A stretch of 64,000 nt of DNA from Rhynchopus sp. YZ270_cl-10 (lineage: Eukaryota; Euglenozoa; Diplonemea; Diplonemida; Diplonemidae), in the NCBI GenBank assembly GCA_964035575.1, contig OZ037883.1, positions 1,345,060 through 1,409,059 on the forward strand, read 5' to 3'. Made by a program: the position numbers and the translations under genes. Under the pieces are notes generated by a model that was not told the origin of the DNA, did not search any database, and saw only the letters and a program-made list of their open reading frames with translations. Shown piece after piece: positions 20,421-30,123 of the stretch. The first letter of the stretch is position 1, and every line of letters starts with the position of its first letter.

Positions 20421-23326
20421 ATGCCTGAGCATGAGTTCACCATTCTTCCCACCACACAACACCTCTACAGGACGGCCCTTGGGCCAACCTTCAAGATGCT
20501 AGGGGATGACACTGCTCCCCATGGGAAGGGTTGCGACGCTGTGCTGGCCGCCCTGAAGGAAGCTGTGCAGGCAGTGCAGCGGCGTGCGGCAGAGCAGGCA
20601 CAGTGCGACAACGAGACGGGCTATGTAGTCCCGCTCGACCAGGGCGAACGTCTTGTAGACGCCGTTGAGTGTGCGTTGAGCTACGGCCGTCGCGAGCAGG
20701 TGGCTGTGTGGGACTGGGTGCGGCACCTTGAGGACACAGCAGAGCCTTGGGCACTGGACACTGTCACGCAGATCAAATCCCAGCCAGTGCGCAACCCACG
20801 CAACAGAGAGCTCGGAAGACGGTGGATCCGGTTGACATTGAACCAAGGAACGCTCTCAGCCTCGATTGGTCTGTTGCTCGAGAAGGGCCGGCAGGTGGCT
20901 GATGCGTTTTACGAACGGTACTCCGTCGTGGCATCGCAGGACCGTTCGCATGAGCTGCTGCGCATTTTGATGCCGATTGGTGGTGCCGATTTGGACCTGA
21001 GACGCAACAACGTGCCGCATGTGGAGACGTTCTTCACGTTCCGACAGAACATCTGCCACCCTGATGACGACCCGCTCCCAGAGCTCAGCTTTCTCTCCTC
21101 AGATGTGCAGCCGGTCGAAGTCACCAACTCACGCAGGGTCCGCGAGAGGCGTCTCTCCAGAAAACGTACCGGGAGTCGCACACCGCAGAGCCTTCCCGGG
21201 TCGAGCCTGACACCGCGTGGGCTGGACCCTGCACCGTCCTCTGTGGGGTCTGCTTCTGCTTCTGCTTCTGGTGCGTCGGTGCTGAACGACGCTTCTGCAA
21301 GCGATGAGTTGTCGCGTCGTCTTCATGCAACAGCGGCCAGAAGCACTGCGCCACGAGGCGCGCAGAGCGACTGGTCCGACAACAGCGTGGACCTGGACGA
21401 GCGGCAAAGGGTGGCACGGCAGCTGCAGGCGTGGCGCATGCAGCGTGCTGGAGGGGGTGCTGCAGTGCCCACACCTTTGATCGACGACAGCCCGTCACCT
21501 ACGGAGACAGAAGACCTCCCGCAGGTGTCTGAGGAAGACGAGGTGTCTGCAGTGTCTGCAGCCGTTTCGCAAAAGGCGGCGATCATCACAAAGAACCGCA
21601 CAGCACTGTCCATCGAGGGGCTTGACGCATATGCAGCGTACCTCCGCTCCCTCCATGAGCACACTCTCACGCTTTTAGAGCGTGGCGAAGCCTTGCAGTC
21701 CGCTGCAGAAAAGGAGATGACGTCTGCTAAGCAGATTGCTGAGGTGACGTTCGACTCCATCGCGCAAGGGACGTGTCTTGTGGAGGTGGCGGAGCCGGGG
21801 CTGCTCAGCCCTGAGGAGGGGGGGAGGTTTTCGATATGCCACAAACAGTCAGGTCTGCGGGTTACTATCTCCCCCGATGGGGACAGCCTGATGCTGTCAC
21901 GTCTTCACATCCCCAGCGCTTTCCGCCTGAAGAAGGTCGACACCAACAAGGGACCCACCACGTTGCTTGTCCACTCCGAAACAGGGCGTTGCATCGTGCC
22001 AGGGAACTTCATTGGGTGGGACCCCTGTCTGCAGTTGATAGCTGAGGACAGAATGGGGGACCGGCGTGTGAGCTGGGCTATAGACGGTGCAGGGTTTCTG
22101 GCGGAGGTGATCAGCGGGAAGTGCGTGCATCCTGCAGGAGGCAAAGCCTTCGATGGGGTGCAGCTGGTGCTTCATACGAGTCGTGACAACGTAGGGGGTA
22201 GGCTTGAGTGGAAGCTGGAGTCGCTTGGTGCAGGGTCGGAGGTGTGTGGTGCTGCAGAGGACGACTTCGCGGACCCGGTTATGACGCATGCAGCCGTGCC
22301 CACCATCGATCCGTCCATTCTGCTGTCGGGGCTGCCTTCGGAGGCCTTCACAGCGACACCACCGAACCAAGAGCTGCAGATCTCTAACACATCAGTCGGA
22401 AGTGCAGGTCGTGCCCCATGGGACCAAAGTGACGTAACCCAGAGTGACCGTATGAAGCTTATCCTCGATGTGCGTGACAAGCATGCAGACTACGCAGAAA
22501 AGGACAGACGCATCGAGGCACGTGCCCGGAAGTGCAAAGGCTGCAGAAGAGAGCTGAAGAAAACATACAGCACCCCCTACTTCCAATACCGCTACGACAC
22601 AGTGCGCTTCTGCTGGTACACCGGAGGCTACTACTGTTCGGGCTGCCACGACAACTCCACGGAGATTCCGATCCCTGCGCGTGTCGTGCACAACTGGGAT
22701 GTTGTGCCGCGTCCTGTGTGTCGCGATGCGTACCTCTTCCTGAAGAACCTCGCTGACAAGCCTGTCGTGTGTGTGAGTGCGATGAACCCGGGTCTGTTTG
22801 AGAAGGTGAGTGTCCTTGCCTCTGCGAGGGAGACACGTGCACAGCTGAACATGTTGTCCGAGATTGTGAAGAAGTGTCCGAACTTCGCCACACAGCTTGC
22901 GGACAACCCTGCCCTGCTTGGCAGCAAAGGCTACACCCTCAACGAGACGGAGCTCTACTCCATGGAAGACCTCCTGTCCTTCCACAAGGCACAGCCCACA
23001 CTCGGCACTGAGCCTGTGTTGGCATGCACCGCACTCAAGGAACTCTGCGATACGAGAGACGTGCTCGTCAGACATGTTACAAAAAGCTGCCCCTCCTACT
23101 GCAACAAGGAGGGAAAGGTATGTAATGGGGTGAAAAGGGATGCATTTTTTGAATAACGAAACAAATATTACAGCTCTGCGAAAACTGCACCTTGGGGCTG
23201 GACCAGTCCTGCGAGAAGTTGTACCCCTTTGACATTGCAAGGGTGCAGGTGTGCAGGAAATGTAAACGGGTGTACCACAAGGAGTGCTACCGGGTGCAAC
23301 AGTGCAGTGTGTGCAACAGCAAATGA
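20421..23326 (+). CDS. RUN and Rubicon-homology domain protein with a beta-trefoil-like middle (two exons)
   Basis: Exons are 20421-23117 and 23174-23326; the 56-nt intron runs GTATGT to TTACAG and contains GAATAAC. The product is 949 residues. Residues about 38-190 match a RUN domain (LVDAVECALSYG, RELGRRWIRLTLNQ, LGLLLEKG-like helices). Residues about 451-600 look like a ricin-type beta-trefoil (VISGKCVHPAGGKAFDGVQL, then EWKLE). Residues about 700-949 are a Rubicon-homology/DEF8-PLEKHM1 zinc region: CKGC, FCWYTGGYYCSGCH, IPARVVHNWD, and in exon 2 CENC, VCRKCKRVYHKECY and CSVC. Family members bind Rab7 on late endosomes and tune autophagy and endosome-lysosome traffic. Exon 2 supplies the last zinc ligands, which supports the splice. 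An upstream ATG at 20244 would precede the TCTTTAAGCAACTTCAG acceptor, so 20421 is preferred. Confidence 0.88.
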
Positions 23327-23543
23327 GGAAGCAGATGGGCCGCAAGGGAAGAGTGTTGGAAAGCAGTTGTGGGTAGTTCCTAAGGGAACGTTGCCCAAAA
23401 GAGTGTTGTGCTGTGTTGTGGTGTGTCATGCTTCTGTGTGCTCCGGTTCGCATGGTTTGAAGGATAATGCACCGTTTTGCTTCTCTCATTAGGACACACG
23501 CTTGGCACACATGATTGAAACGTTGTCGCGCGAACTTTTTGCA

Positions 23544-23570
23544 AGGTGACGTGAGGCTCAGGTTCATCTT
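23544..23570 (+). repeat. Intergenic hairpin element, family 1 (short form)
   Basis: AGGTGACGTGAGGCTCAGG, then TTCATCTT. It lacks the CACGAGAG loop and follows TTTTTGCAAG. Confidence 0.5.
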
Positions 23571-23696
23571 GCAAACCTTTTCTTTTGTTTGCATAGCAAT
23601 ACTGCCTCCCTCCTCAAACACCACCAACCCGTTTTCCTCAGTTTCCGTCCAAAACAAAACAGACAAACAAAAAAGCAATTTTTTTTTTTTATACCA

Positions 23697-23727
23697 AGAG
23701 TGAAGCTCATCCTCGGGTGTCTACACT
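23697..23727 (+). repeat. Intergenic hairpin element, family 2
   Basis: AGAGTGAAGCTCATCC, then TCGGGTGTCTACACT. The outer AGTG and CACT pair. Directly abuts the small inverted-repeat element that follows. Confidence 0.6.
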
Positions 23728-23839
23728 CAGGGCGTTCGCCCCGGGGCGAAAAATATTTTTTTTCGTTAAAAAAATCTTTTCCTGAAAAAATGACATTTTA
23801 TTTCGCCCCAGGGCTTCGCCCCACCGGGGCGAAACCCTG
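23728..23839. repeat. Small GC-ended inverted-repeat element (MITE-like)
   Basis: It begins CAGGGCGTTCGCCCCGG and ends CCGGGGCGAAACCCTG, an imperfect terminal inverted repeat around an A/T core. Non-coding, 112 bp. No clear target duplication. Confidence 0.55.
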
Positions 23840-23868
23840 TATAAATAAATAAATAAATAAATAAATAA
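23838..23868. repeat. (TAAA)n microsatellite
   Basis: About seven tandem TAAA units directly after the small inverted-repeat element. Confidence 0.85.
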
Positions 23869-25103
23869 AGGGGGAAAAAAAAAAAAAAAGAGAGAGAGAG
23901 ATTTCTCCCCACCACCCTGTAGACCCCCCCGGAGGGGGGGTCGCAGAGGGGTGCATGTCCACTGTACTCAAAATCATCCGCAAACCCGCCTGCCGTGAGA
24001 GGAAGTTTCCCCAGCACTCCCGCTCGCTCCTCAATCCTGCAGTCTGCTGAAGGTGTACCGTACCCCCTGTTATAGAAGGTGTCACTGCTCGTGTCAACTC
24101 TACTTTCAACGGCAGAGAGTTGAAAATAATCAAAATAAGGATGAAGTCTCATATGACAGATGCCTCTCTTGTACATCTGTTTGATTAAACAACACAAAGA
24201 GACCCTCAGTGAGGGGGGATTGATGAAATTCTCCATCGTTTTGCTGGTTTTAGTATCAGGAAAGTTCAGCTGTAATATCACTTGTGCTGGGGAAGGGATC
24301 ACGCGCAAATAGCAAATTTTTTTTGACCATTCAGTACCAGGGATTCACCCCACGAACTAACTTCTCTCCGGCGGGAAAATTTTTTTTGACCTATTTTAAG
24401 CACTAGTAAAAAAACGAAAATTTCGGGGTTTTTGGCATTTCGCCACGATCAGGAAAAAACGATGGCGATAGCGAACGCCCTGTCTACACTACGACGAAAT
24501 GAAATTTTCGAAGGAAAAAAAAAAATGTGTGGGTTGAACTTCCTCTATCCTCTTCGTTCTGGCTGGCTTTTGTGCCCAACGAGGCACAGTGCATCTTTCA
24601 ATATTGATGAACCTAAGCACAGTGGCTTAGGTTCATGACACAATACTTTTTTTTGAGTGGTAAGGTTTTGCTATCGCGTGCTTTCGCCCCCCATGCTTCT
24701 TGGAATTGGTATTTAACTCGACAAAGTACCAGAAGATAAGAGAGTCATCTTAAGTTTCGGCCTAGCACGCAGAACCAGTGTGGTTTTTATTTTCTTTCTT
24801 GAAGCACCGTTCACAATTTTTTTTTGAAAAAGTAAGGATATTGCCGACCACTATTGTCTATAACCAGGAACAAAATAAATAGTTTTTGAACCCGCACCTT
24901 TCGCTCTTTTTCCACCCCCACCCATCCAGCACGACCGTAGAAGGGAACCGCAATGGAACCACAGCGTCCCCATTTTGTTTTCTACCCACAACCAACCTCA
25001 CGACCCACTTTATGTCAAACAGTGCACCATCTTCAGCACCTTCATCACACAACACAACAGGTCTTAACCACAAATCAAACAAATCAAACAAAACAAAGCA
25101 ACA

Positions 25104-27413
25104 ATGAGAGTGTCCGCCTTGCTCCTCGCGAGCTGCCTTGCAGTGTCCTCTGTGGAGGGTGCGTGGACGTGCGACCAGTCGTACTTCAACGCACAGGACG
25201 GGTGCGACTGTGCCTGCGGTGAGTGGGACCCGGACTGCGACATTGCCGGGCAGACGCTGTACTGCGCCAGCGGGAGGGACACGGAGAACCGTGTGTGCAA
25301 CAAGGACACGCTGGTGTGCGAGGCGGAGGCAACCGCCCCTGTCTTCACCTGCAACCAAGCGTACTACAACGCAAGGGACGGCTGCGACTGCAACTGCGGT
25401 GCATGGGACCCCGACTGCGACGTTGCCGGACAGACGCTGTACTGTGACGGCACCGCCGACACACAGGGGCGTACGTGCAGCGCAACCACCCTGCAGTGCG
25501 TGAGTGGGTCCACCCCGCCGACCCCACCCACCCCTCCCACTGGACAGCTCTTCGCGCTGAGGAAGACACAGAACCTGGCTGCACACACGACGGCACAGTT
25601 CTACACGACTGCAGGGTACACACCGTCGGACGAGCTGGTGGTGCGCCGTGGGCAGACGTTTGAGGTGGAGCTGGTCGGGGCGGCGCCTGCGTCGTTCGCA
25701 GCGGCACTCGGGGGTGTGGCACTGACGGCGACTGCAACAAGCGCAACGGTGTGGGCTGTGGCTGTGCCTGCGACGGCGGACGTCGGACGGTTCACACTGA
25801 CGCTGAACGGCGAGAGCTACGGAACGGTGGCTGTGCTCTTCAACCCTTACAAGGCGGCGGACACGCAGACCTACGTGGCAGACGCTGCAGAGCGTGCGGA
25901 GTACCTGGAGAACGAGAACGGGCGCTACTGGTACGGTGACGTGTACTCTGCGTCTCTGGGACAGGGTGCAGGGTCGTCTGCGTGGGCGTTTGGCCAGTAC
26001 GACGTGCTGAACTACGTGATGGAGCTGGTGTCGCGCATGCCGTCGTCTGTGGACAGGTCGAGCGCCATTGAGGTGTCGCGCGCGATGACGTACCTGCTGA
26101 ACTCGGGTGTGTCGCAGGGTGTGCTGCAGGGACGCTGGGACGGGAACTACGCCGACGGCACGTCCCCGACTGTGTGGACCGGGTCGCGTCAAATCATGAA
26201 GCAGTGGAGCGACGGAGGCTACGCGTCTGTGAAGTACGGACAGTGCTGGGTGTTTGCGTGCCTGCTGACAACGGCGATGAGGACGCTGGGAGTTGCGGCA
26301 CGCCCGATCACGAACTTCCGCAGTGCGCACGAGTCGAAGCCGTTCGACTTCTACATCGACGAGCGCACGTCCGACTCGATCTGGAACTTCCACGCCTGGG
26401 TCGACGCGAAGATGTCGCGCCCGGACATCTCGTCTGCAGCGGTGCAGTGGAACGCCATTGACGCGACCCCTCAGGAGACCTCGGGAGGAAAGTACCAGAT
26501 GGGACCTGCGTCCCTCCCGCAGATGGCGGACAACCTGGCGCACGGGTCGAGCTACGACCAGACCTTTGTGGTGTCTGAGACAAACGGGATTGTGATCCGC
26601 AACGGGCAGTACATCTACTCCGACGTCGGGCGCTACATCTCGACCAAGCAGCCTGGGTGCACTGGGTCTGGCCACACCTGCCGCATGGACATCACGACTC
26701 AGTACAAGAAGCACGACAGCCCGCTGACCACTGAGCGCGAAGCGGCTGCCCTCGGGAAGGGAAGCCGCATGACGTCGCGCCGCTACGACGACCTGGCTGG
26801 GTTCGCACTCAAGGAGGGAAGCCTTGTTGCTGGGGGTGACGTGCAGTTCCACGCCGTGTCGACTGGGGGTGTGAAGCTGAACGGCGGACGCGGGGGTGCG
26901 CAGGCTGTCTTCGTGGTGGAGGCTGTGTCCTACACCGGGGTGAAGATTGCGGACCTCGACGTCGCCCTTGCGGTTGTGTCGCCGAACGGGAAGACTGCGT
27001 CGATTGTTGTGCCCGAGGCTGTGTACGCGCCCTTCCTTGCGAAGACAAACACGCTGCGCGTCACACTTGAGGTGCGCAACATGATTGGGATGGTCATGTA
27101 CTCGCACACAAACAAGTTTGAGCTTGCGACCCCGAACCCTGTGGCGACAATCCTCAAGGACGGCACTGCGTCTGTGAGCTTCACCAACCCGCTCGCCACC
27201 CCGCTCACACACTGCTTCGTGCACTACTCCACACCGTCGAAGGACGAGAGCCACAAGATGGGCACCATTGAGGGACACGCGACCAAGACCATCTTTGTGC
27301 CGGCAGCACGCTGGTGCAACGGTGACAGAGGCATGCAGAAGGAGGTTGTGCTGTCCTTCTCGTCCAACGAGTTTGAGGGCATGATGCACGGAGAGGTCGA
27401 GATCCAGTGCTGA
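25104..27413 (+). CDS. Secreted transglutaminase (animal-type) with N-terminal Cys-rich repeats
   Basis: 769 residues, single exon. A signal peptide (MRVSALLLASCLAVSSVEG) is followed by two copies of a Cys-rich repeat of about 60 residues (DGCDCACGEWDPDCD and DGCDCNCGAWDPDCD), then a Pro/Thr linker. The rest has the eukaryotic transglutaminase layout: an N-terminal beta-sandwich, a catalytic core with Cys381 (YGQCWVFAC), His430 (WNFHAWVDAK) and Asp453 (WNAIDATPQE), and C-terminal beta-barrels. All three catalytic residues are present. It would join Gln and Lys side chains of extracellular proteins, for example in a cell coat or wall; the substrate is unknown. The Cys-rich repeats may be a surface-anchoring or binding module. 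The region is very GC-rich, and the long minus-strand frame over it is a codon-bias shadow. Confidence 0.93.
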   Translation: MRVSALLLASCLAVSSVEGAWTCDQSYFNAQDGCDCACGEWDPDCDIAGQTLYCASGRDTENRVCNKDTLVCEAEATAPVFTCNQAYYNARDGCDCNCGAWDPDCDVAGQTLYCDGTADTQGRTCSATTLQCVSGSTPPTPPTPPTGQLFALRKTQNLAAHTTAQFYTTAGYTPSDELVVRRGQTFEVELVGAAPASFAAALGGVALTATATSATVWAVAVPATADVGRFTLTLNGESYGTVAVLFNPYKAADTQTYVADAAERAEYLENENGRYWYGDVYSASLGQGAGSSAWAFGQYDVLNYVMELVSRMPSSVDRSSAIEVSRAMTYLLNSGVSQGVLQGRWDGNYADGTSPTVWTGSRQIMKQWSDGGYASVKYGQCWVFACLLTTAMRTLGVAARPITNFRSAHESKPFDFYIDERTSDSIWNFHAWVDAKMSRPDISSAAVQWNAIDATPQETSGGKYQMGPASLPQMADNLAHGSSYDQTFVVSETNGIVIRNGQYIYSDVGRYISTKQPGCTGSGHTCRMDITTQYKKHDSPLTTEREAAALGKGSRMTSRRYDDLAGFALKEGSLVAGGDVQFHAVSTGGVKLNGGRGGAQAVFVVEAVSYTGVKIADLDVALAVVSPNGKTASIVVPEAVYAPFLAKTNTLRVTLEVRNMIGMVMYSHTNKFELATPNPVATILKDGTASVSFTNPLATPLTHCFVHYSTPSKDESHKMGTIEGHATKTIFVPAARWCNGDRGMQKEVVLSFSSNEFEGMMHGEVEIQC

Positions 27414-28431
27414 TCTAGCCTGCCTATTCACCCCTTCCTCCATCCTGTCATACTTTCAGTTTGGATTTTGGGTTTTTAGCTTTTTTTCCCCTTCAGCTTT
27501 TATTTGCTTTTATCTTCGACTCGGAGGTGATGTGGGATGTTGCCGTGATTGCATTGAGAAAGATGTCTTCTTTCGGTGTTTTCATTTGGCTTCTATTCCA
27601 ACCATCACACCCGATGGTCGGGGGTTTTTCATCATAGTTTTCTATTTTTTTTCTTCCCGTTCGTTTTACTGCACTTGCTCATACCTGTCATACACAGGGT
27701 ACAAAGCTGTTGTAGGAGCATGACGTCCCTCTGCAGCTTTTGTGCATTTTTCGTTCCTGTGTACGACACCATACCCGCAGCAAACCGTTCTTTGCATTTC
27801 GCAGAAGGAAGGCCAACTCAGCAAACCCCCCCAACCCGCTGCTCTTTTTGGTTTTATTCTTTTTTCGGTGGTCACATCAAATGCTGCAAAGGCTCCCCTA
27901 TTCGGAGGGACGCAACCTGAGCGTTCCGTCCGAACGGAGAAAACCGCAAAACAAATAAGCAGAACGGTATAGTCTGTAGACGCATAAGCTATTTTTTTTT
28001 CCCCTCAGCGCCAGCGAAGAACCGGACTCTCTTTTTCTGCCTTTTTTCTTTTGCATTTTTTTTTCTTGTGGTATTTTTTCTCACAAAAAACCTTGCGAGC
28101 AACGAAGTGACGCTTCACACCATTTTTTTTTTCCCCTCTCCCCTTTTCCCTTCAACCAGAGGCAAAAACGCAGTCACATCACTTCGCGAGCAGATGATTT
28201 ACTCGGTTTATTTCGGTTTATTTTGTCCACACCTTCTGTCTTCCCTAGCATTCCATTTAATTCTTTTAGTGGAAACGAAGAAAAAAAGAAGAGTAAAAAA
28301 TGTGCAAAAAATAGCCAAATCAACCTCATTTAGTGAACCAAAAGCCAACACAACACTTGGTGCTCCTACTGAGATAGCGACTGCCTTTGCCCACCCTCCT
28401 CCTCCTCCCCTCTTTTTTTTTGCTATCTTCA

Positions 28432-28465
28432 AGGTGACTGAGCACACTTAGGCTTGGGATCATCT
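28432..28465 (+). repeat. Intergenic hairpin element, family 1
   Basis: AGGTGACTGAGCACAC, TTAGGCTTGGG, then ATCATCT. It follows a pyrimidine tract ending TCTTCAAG. Confidence 0.5.
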
Positions 28466-28977
28466 GTACCAGCATTTTCATTTCATCACCCCCCCTCCCT
28501 CTCCCTCATCAAAAGTGACCATCGCACTGTAATGTGATAGCACTGTCCGGTTGTCTGACTCCCTCTTTTCCTCTAAGGGAATGTAGACCCTCTTTGTGTA
28601 GCAACAAAAGGGATCAAAAAAAAAAAAGGGAAAAACGATGCGTCAATCTCTTCAGAAAAAGATGCACAAAAAAAAATACGTCTTATTTTGCAAATTCAAC
28701 TGCAGATTCATAGTGAAAAGCTTTTTGTATACGCTCGATGGAGGGGCAAAACGCAAGGTGGTGTGGTTTTTTCTTCTATGCCTGGCTTTGCGAAGAGCCA
28801 AGCAGCGTCCTCCTTCACCTCTCCAGCAATATGCGAGCAAACTCAAAACGCTGATACAAATAAAAACGCCCCCCCTTTTTTTAGTTTTCATGCTCTCCCC
28901 ACAGATTTTAGGAGCCACCAAAGCACACACCCAACCCTTGCACCACACAGCTAATGCGCGGATTACGATTGTGATCA

Positions 28978-29015
28978 AGGTGACCAAGCAGAGAGAGAGA
29001 CCGTGGGTTCATATC
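28978..29015 (+). repeat. Intergenic hairpin element, family 1
   Basis: AGGTGACCAAGCAGAG, AGAGAGACCGTGGG, then TTCATATC. About 75 bp upstream of the p23 ATG. Confidence 0.45.
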
Positions 29016-29090
29016 AAACCTTTCTTAAGTTTCACTTCACATTTCTTAGATTCCTCAAAATATTCCCCTCCAGAAAAAAACAAACAAAAG

Positions 29091-29657
29091 ATGGCCCCCG
29101 TACTCCCCCCTGTGTTGTGGGCGCAGAGGAAGGATGTGATTCTGGTGACCGTTCAGGTGCAGGACGCCACCGAGGTTGCGATCAAGGTGCTCCCGTCTTC
29201 TGTTGAGATCTCCTGCAAATCCGACGGGAAGGAGTACGCGACAACCCTCCCGCTCCTGGGGGAGGTGGTGGCGGAGGAGAGCAGCTACGTGGCACGGCCG
29301 CGGCAGATTGAGATGAAGCTGCAGAAGAAGGAGCAGGGGCCGTACTGGGATGGCCTCACCTCTTCGAAGCAGCGCCACGTCAAGATCGACTGGCCACGCT
29401 GGGTCGACGAAGAAGAAGAAACCGGTGCAGGCACAGGAGACTTCGGTGTGGGCGGCAACTTTGGCCAAAACGGCTTCGAAGGACTCCCTGGGGGCATGGA
29501 AGGCCTGGGTGGCGTCAACCTTGGTGGAGGAGGCGACCCTGAGAAGATCCAAGCCATGCTCGACAGCATGGGGAACGACGACCACGACCACAGCGGTGTC
29601 CAGGAGATCGAAGACGACGATGACGACGACGACATGCCGGCACTCGAGAAGAAATGA
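29091..29657 (+). CDS. p23/Sba1-type Hsp90 co-chaperone
   Basis: 188 residues. A CS domain covers about 1-110, starting PPVLWAQRKDVILVTVQV as in p23. The family signature near its end is present as QKKEQGPYWDGLTSSKQR then KIDWPRWVDEEEE. A Gly/Met-rich linker and an acidic tail (EIEDDDDDDDMPALE) follow, the part that holds client proteins in p23. p23 binds the ATP state of Hsp90 in the cytosol and slows ATP hydrolysis. The frame is open far upstream, but the ATG at 29091 is the one right before the conserved domain and sits after a CTCCAG acceptor-like site and an AACAAA-rich leader. Confidence 0.93.
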   Translation: MAPVLPPVLWAQRKDVILVTVQVQDATEVAIKVLPSSVEISCKSDGKEYATTLPLLGEVVAEESSYVARPRQIEMKLQKKEQGPYWDGLTSSKQRHVKIDWPRWVDEEEETGAGTGDFGVGGNFGQNGFEGLPGGMEGLGGVNLGGGGDPEKIQAMLDSMGNDDHDHSGVQEIEDDDDDDDMPALEKK

Positions 29658-30123
29658 GAAGGGAAAAAAAAGCAAAATAAACAGGGGGAGGAAGAAGGAA
29701 GGTGTTGCTATCGTAGTCGATGCGGAAAAAGAGATGGGGTAGATTAATATGGGTGTTTTCCTGGCCAGGAAGAGAGAATTCTAAGCCGATGGATAGAAGA
29801 GAACAAAAAACCTGAAATATCGGTTTTGTCTGCTGGGGAAAAGTTAAAATAAAAAAAAAAAAACCACTTAAAAAGTTGCCTTATTAGGGCTCATCTCTCT
29901 CTGCCTTTTAACGTTCATGAGGTGTTTTTGAGGGTATTATATAGCAAAATCGCACCTCTCAAAAAACCCACTCCGGTTGGAGAACGAAGCATTCTAGTTA
30001 ACATTCGATTCCCCTCCCACACCCACAGCCGTTCTCTTTTCTTCCTCCTCCCCTCCTCCCTTCTTCTCCTCTTCCCTCCACTTCCTAACCAATCCAGAGA
30101 TATTATTAAACAACCTTTTAACA
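29658..30123. other. Spacer between p23 and aconitase
   Basis: No gene. A GGCTCATCTCTC motif near 29888 may be a decayed hairpin element. A pyrimidine tract at 30011-30084 runs to ATCCAG at about 30100, 20 bp before the aconitase ATG. Confidence 0.5.

Larger units (their letters stand above)
23327..25103. other. Spacer with hairpins and a small inverted-repeat element
   Basis: No supported gene over 1.8 kb. It holds hairpin elements at 23544 and 23697, an inverted-repeat element at 23728 and a TAAA microsatellite. A further CTAAGC ... GCTTAGGTTCATG hairpin lies at 24611-24636. A minus-strand open frame at about 23.8-24.3 kb lacks any recognised motif. Confidence 0.5.
27414..29090. other. Spacer before the p23 gene
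   Basis: No gene seen in 1.7 kb. Two family 1 hairpin elements lie at 28432 and 28978. Poly-A and poly-T runs are common. A tract ending CTCCAG lies 18 bp before the p23 ATG. Confidence 0.5.

Noticed and set aside
23766-24308. 180-codon minus-strand frame
   Set aside because: No family motif, mixed base composition, and it runs through a microsatellite and an inverted repeat.
24858-27443. 861-codon minus-strand open frame over the transglutaminase
   Set aside because: Low-complexity Arg/His/Val sequence in antisense of a clear enzyme; codon-bias shadow.
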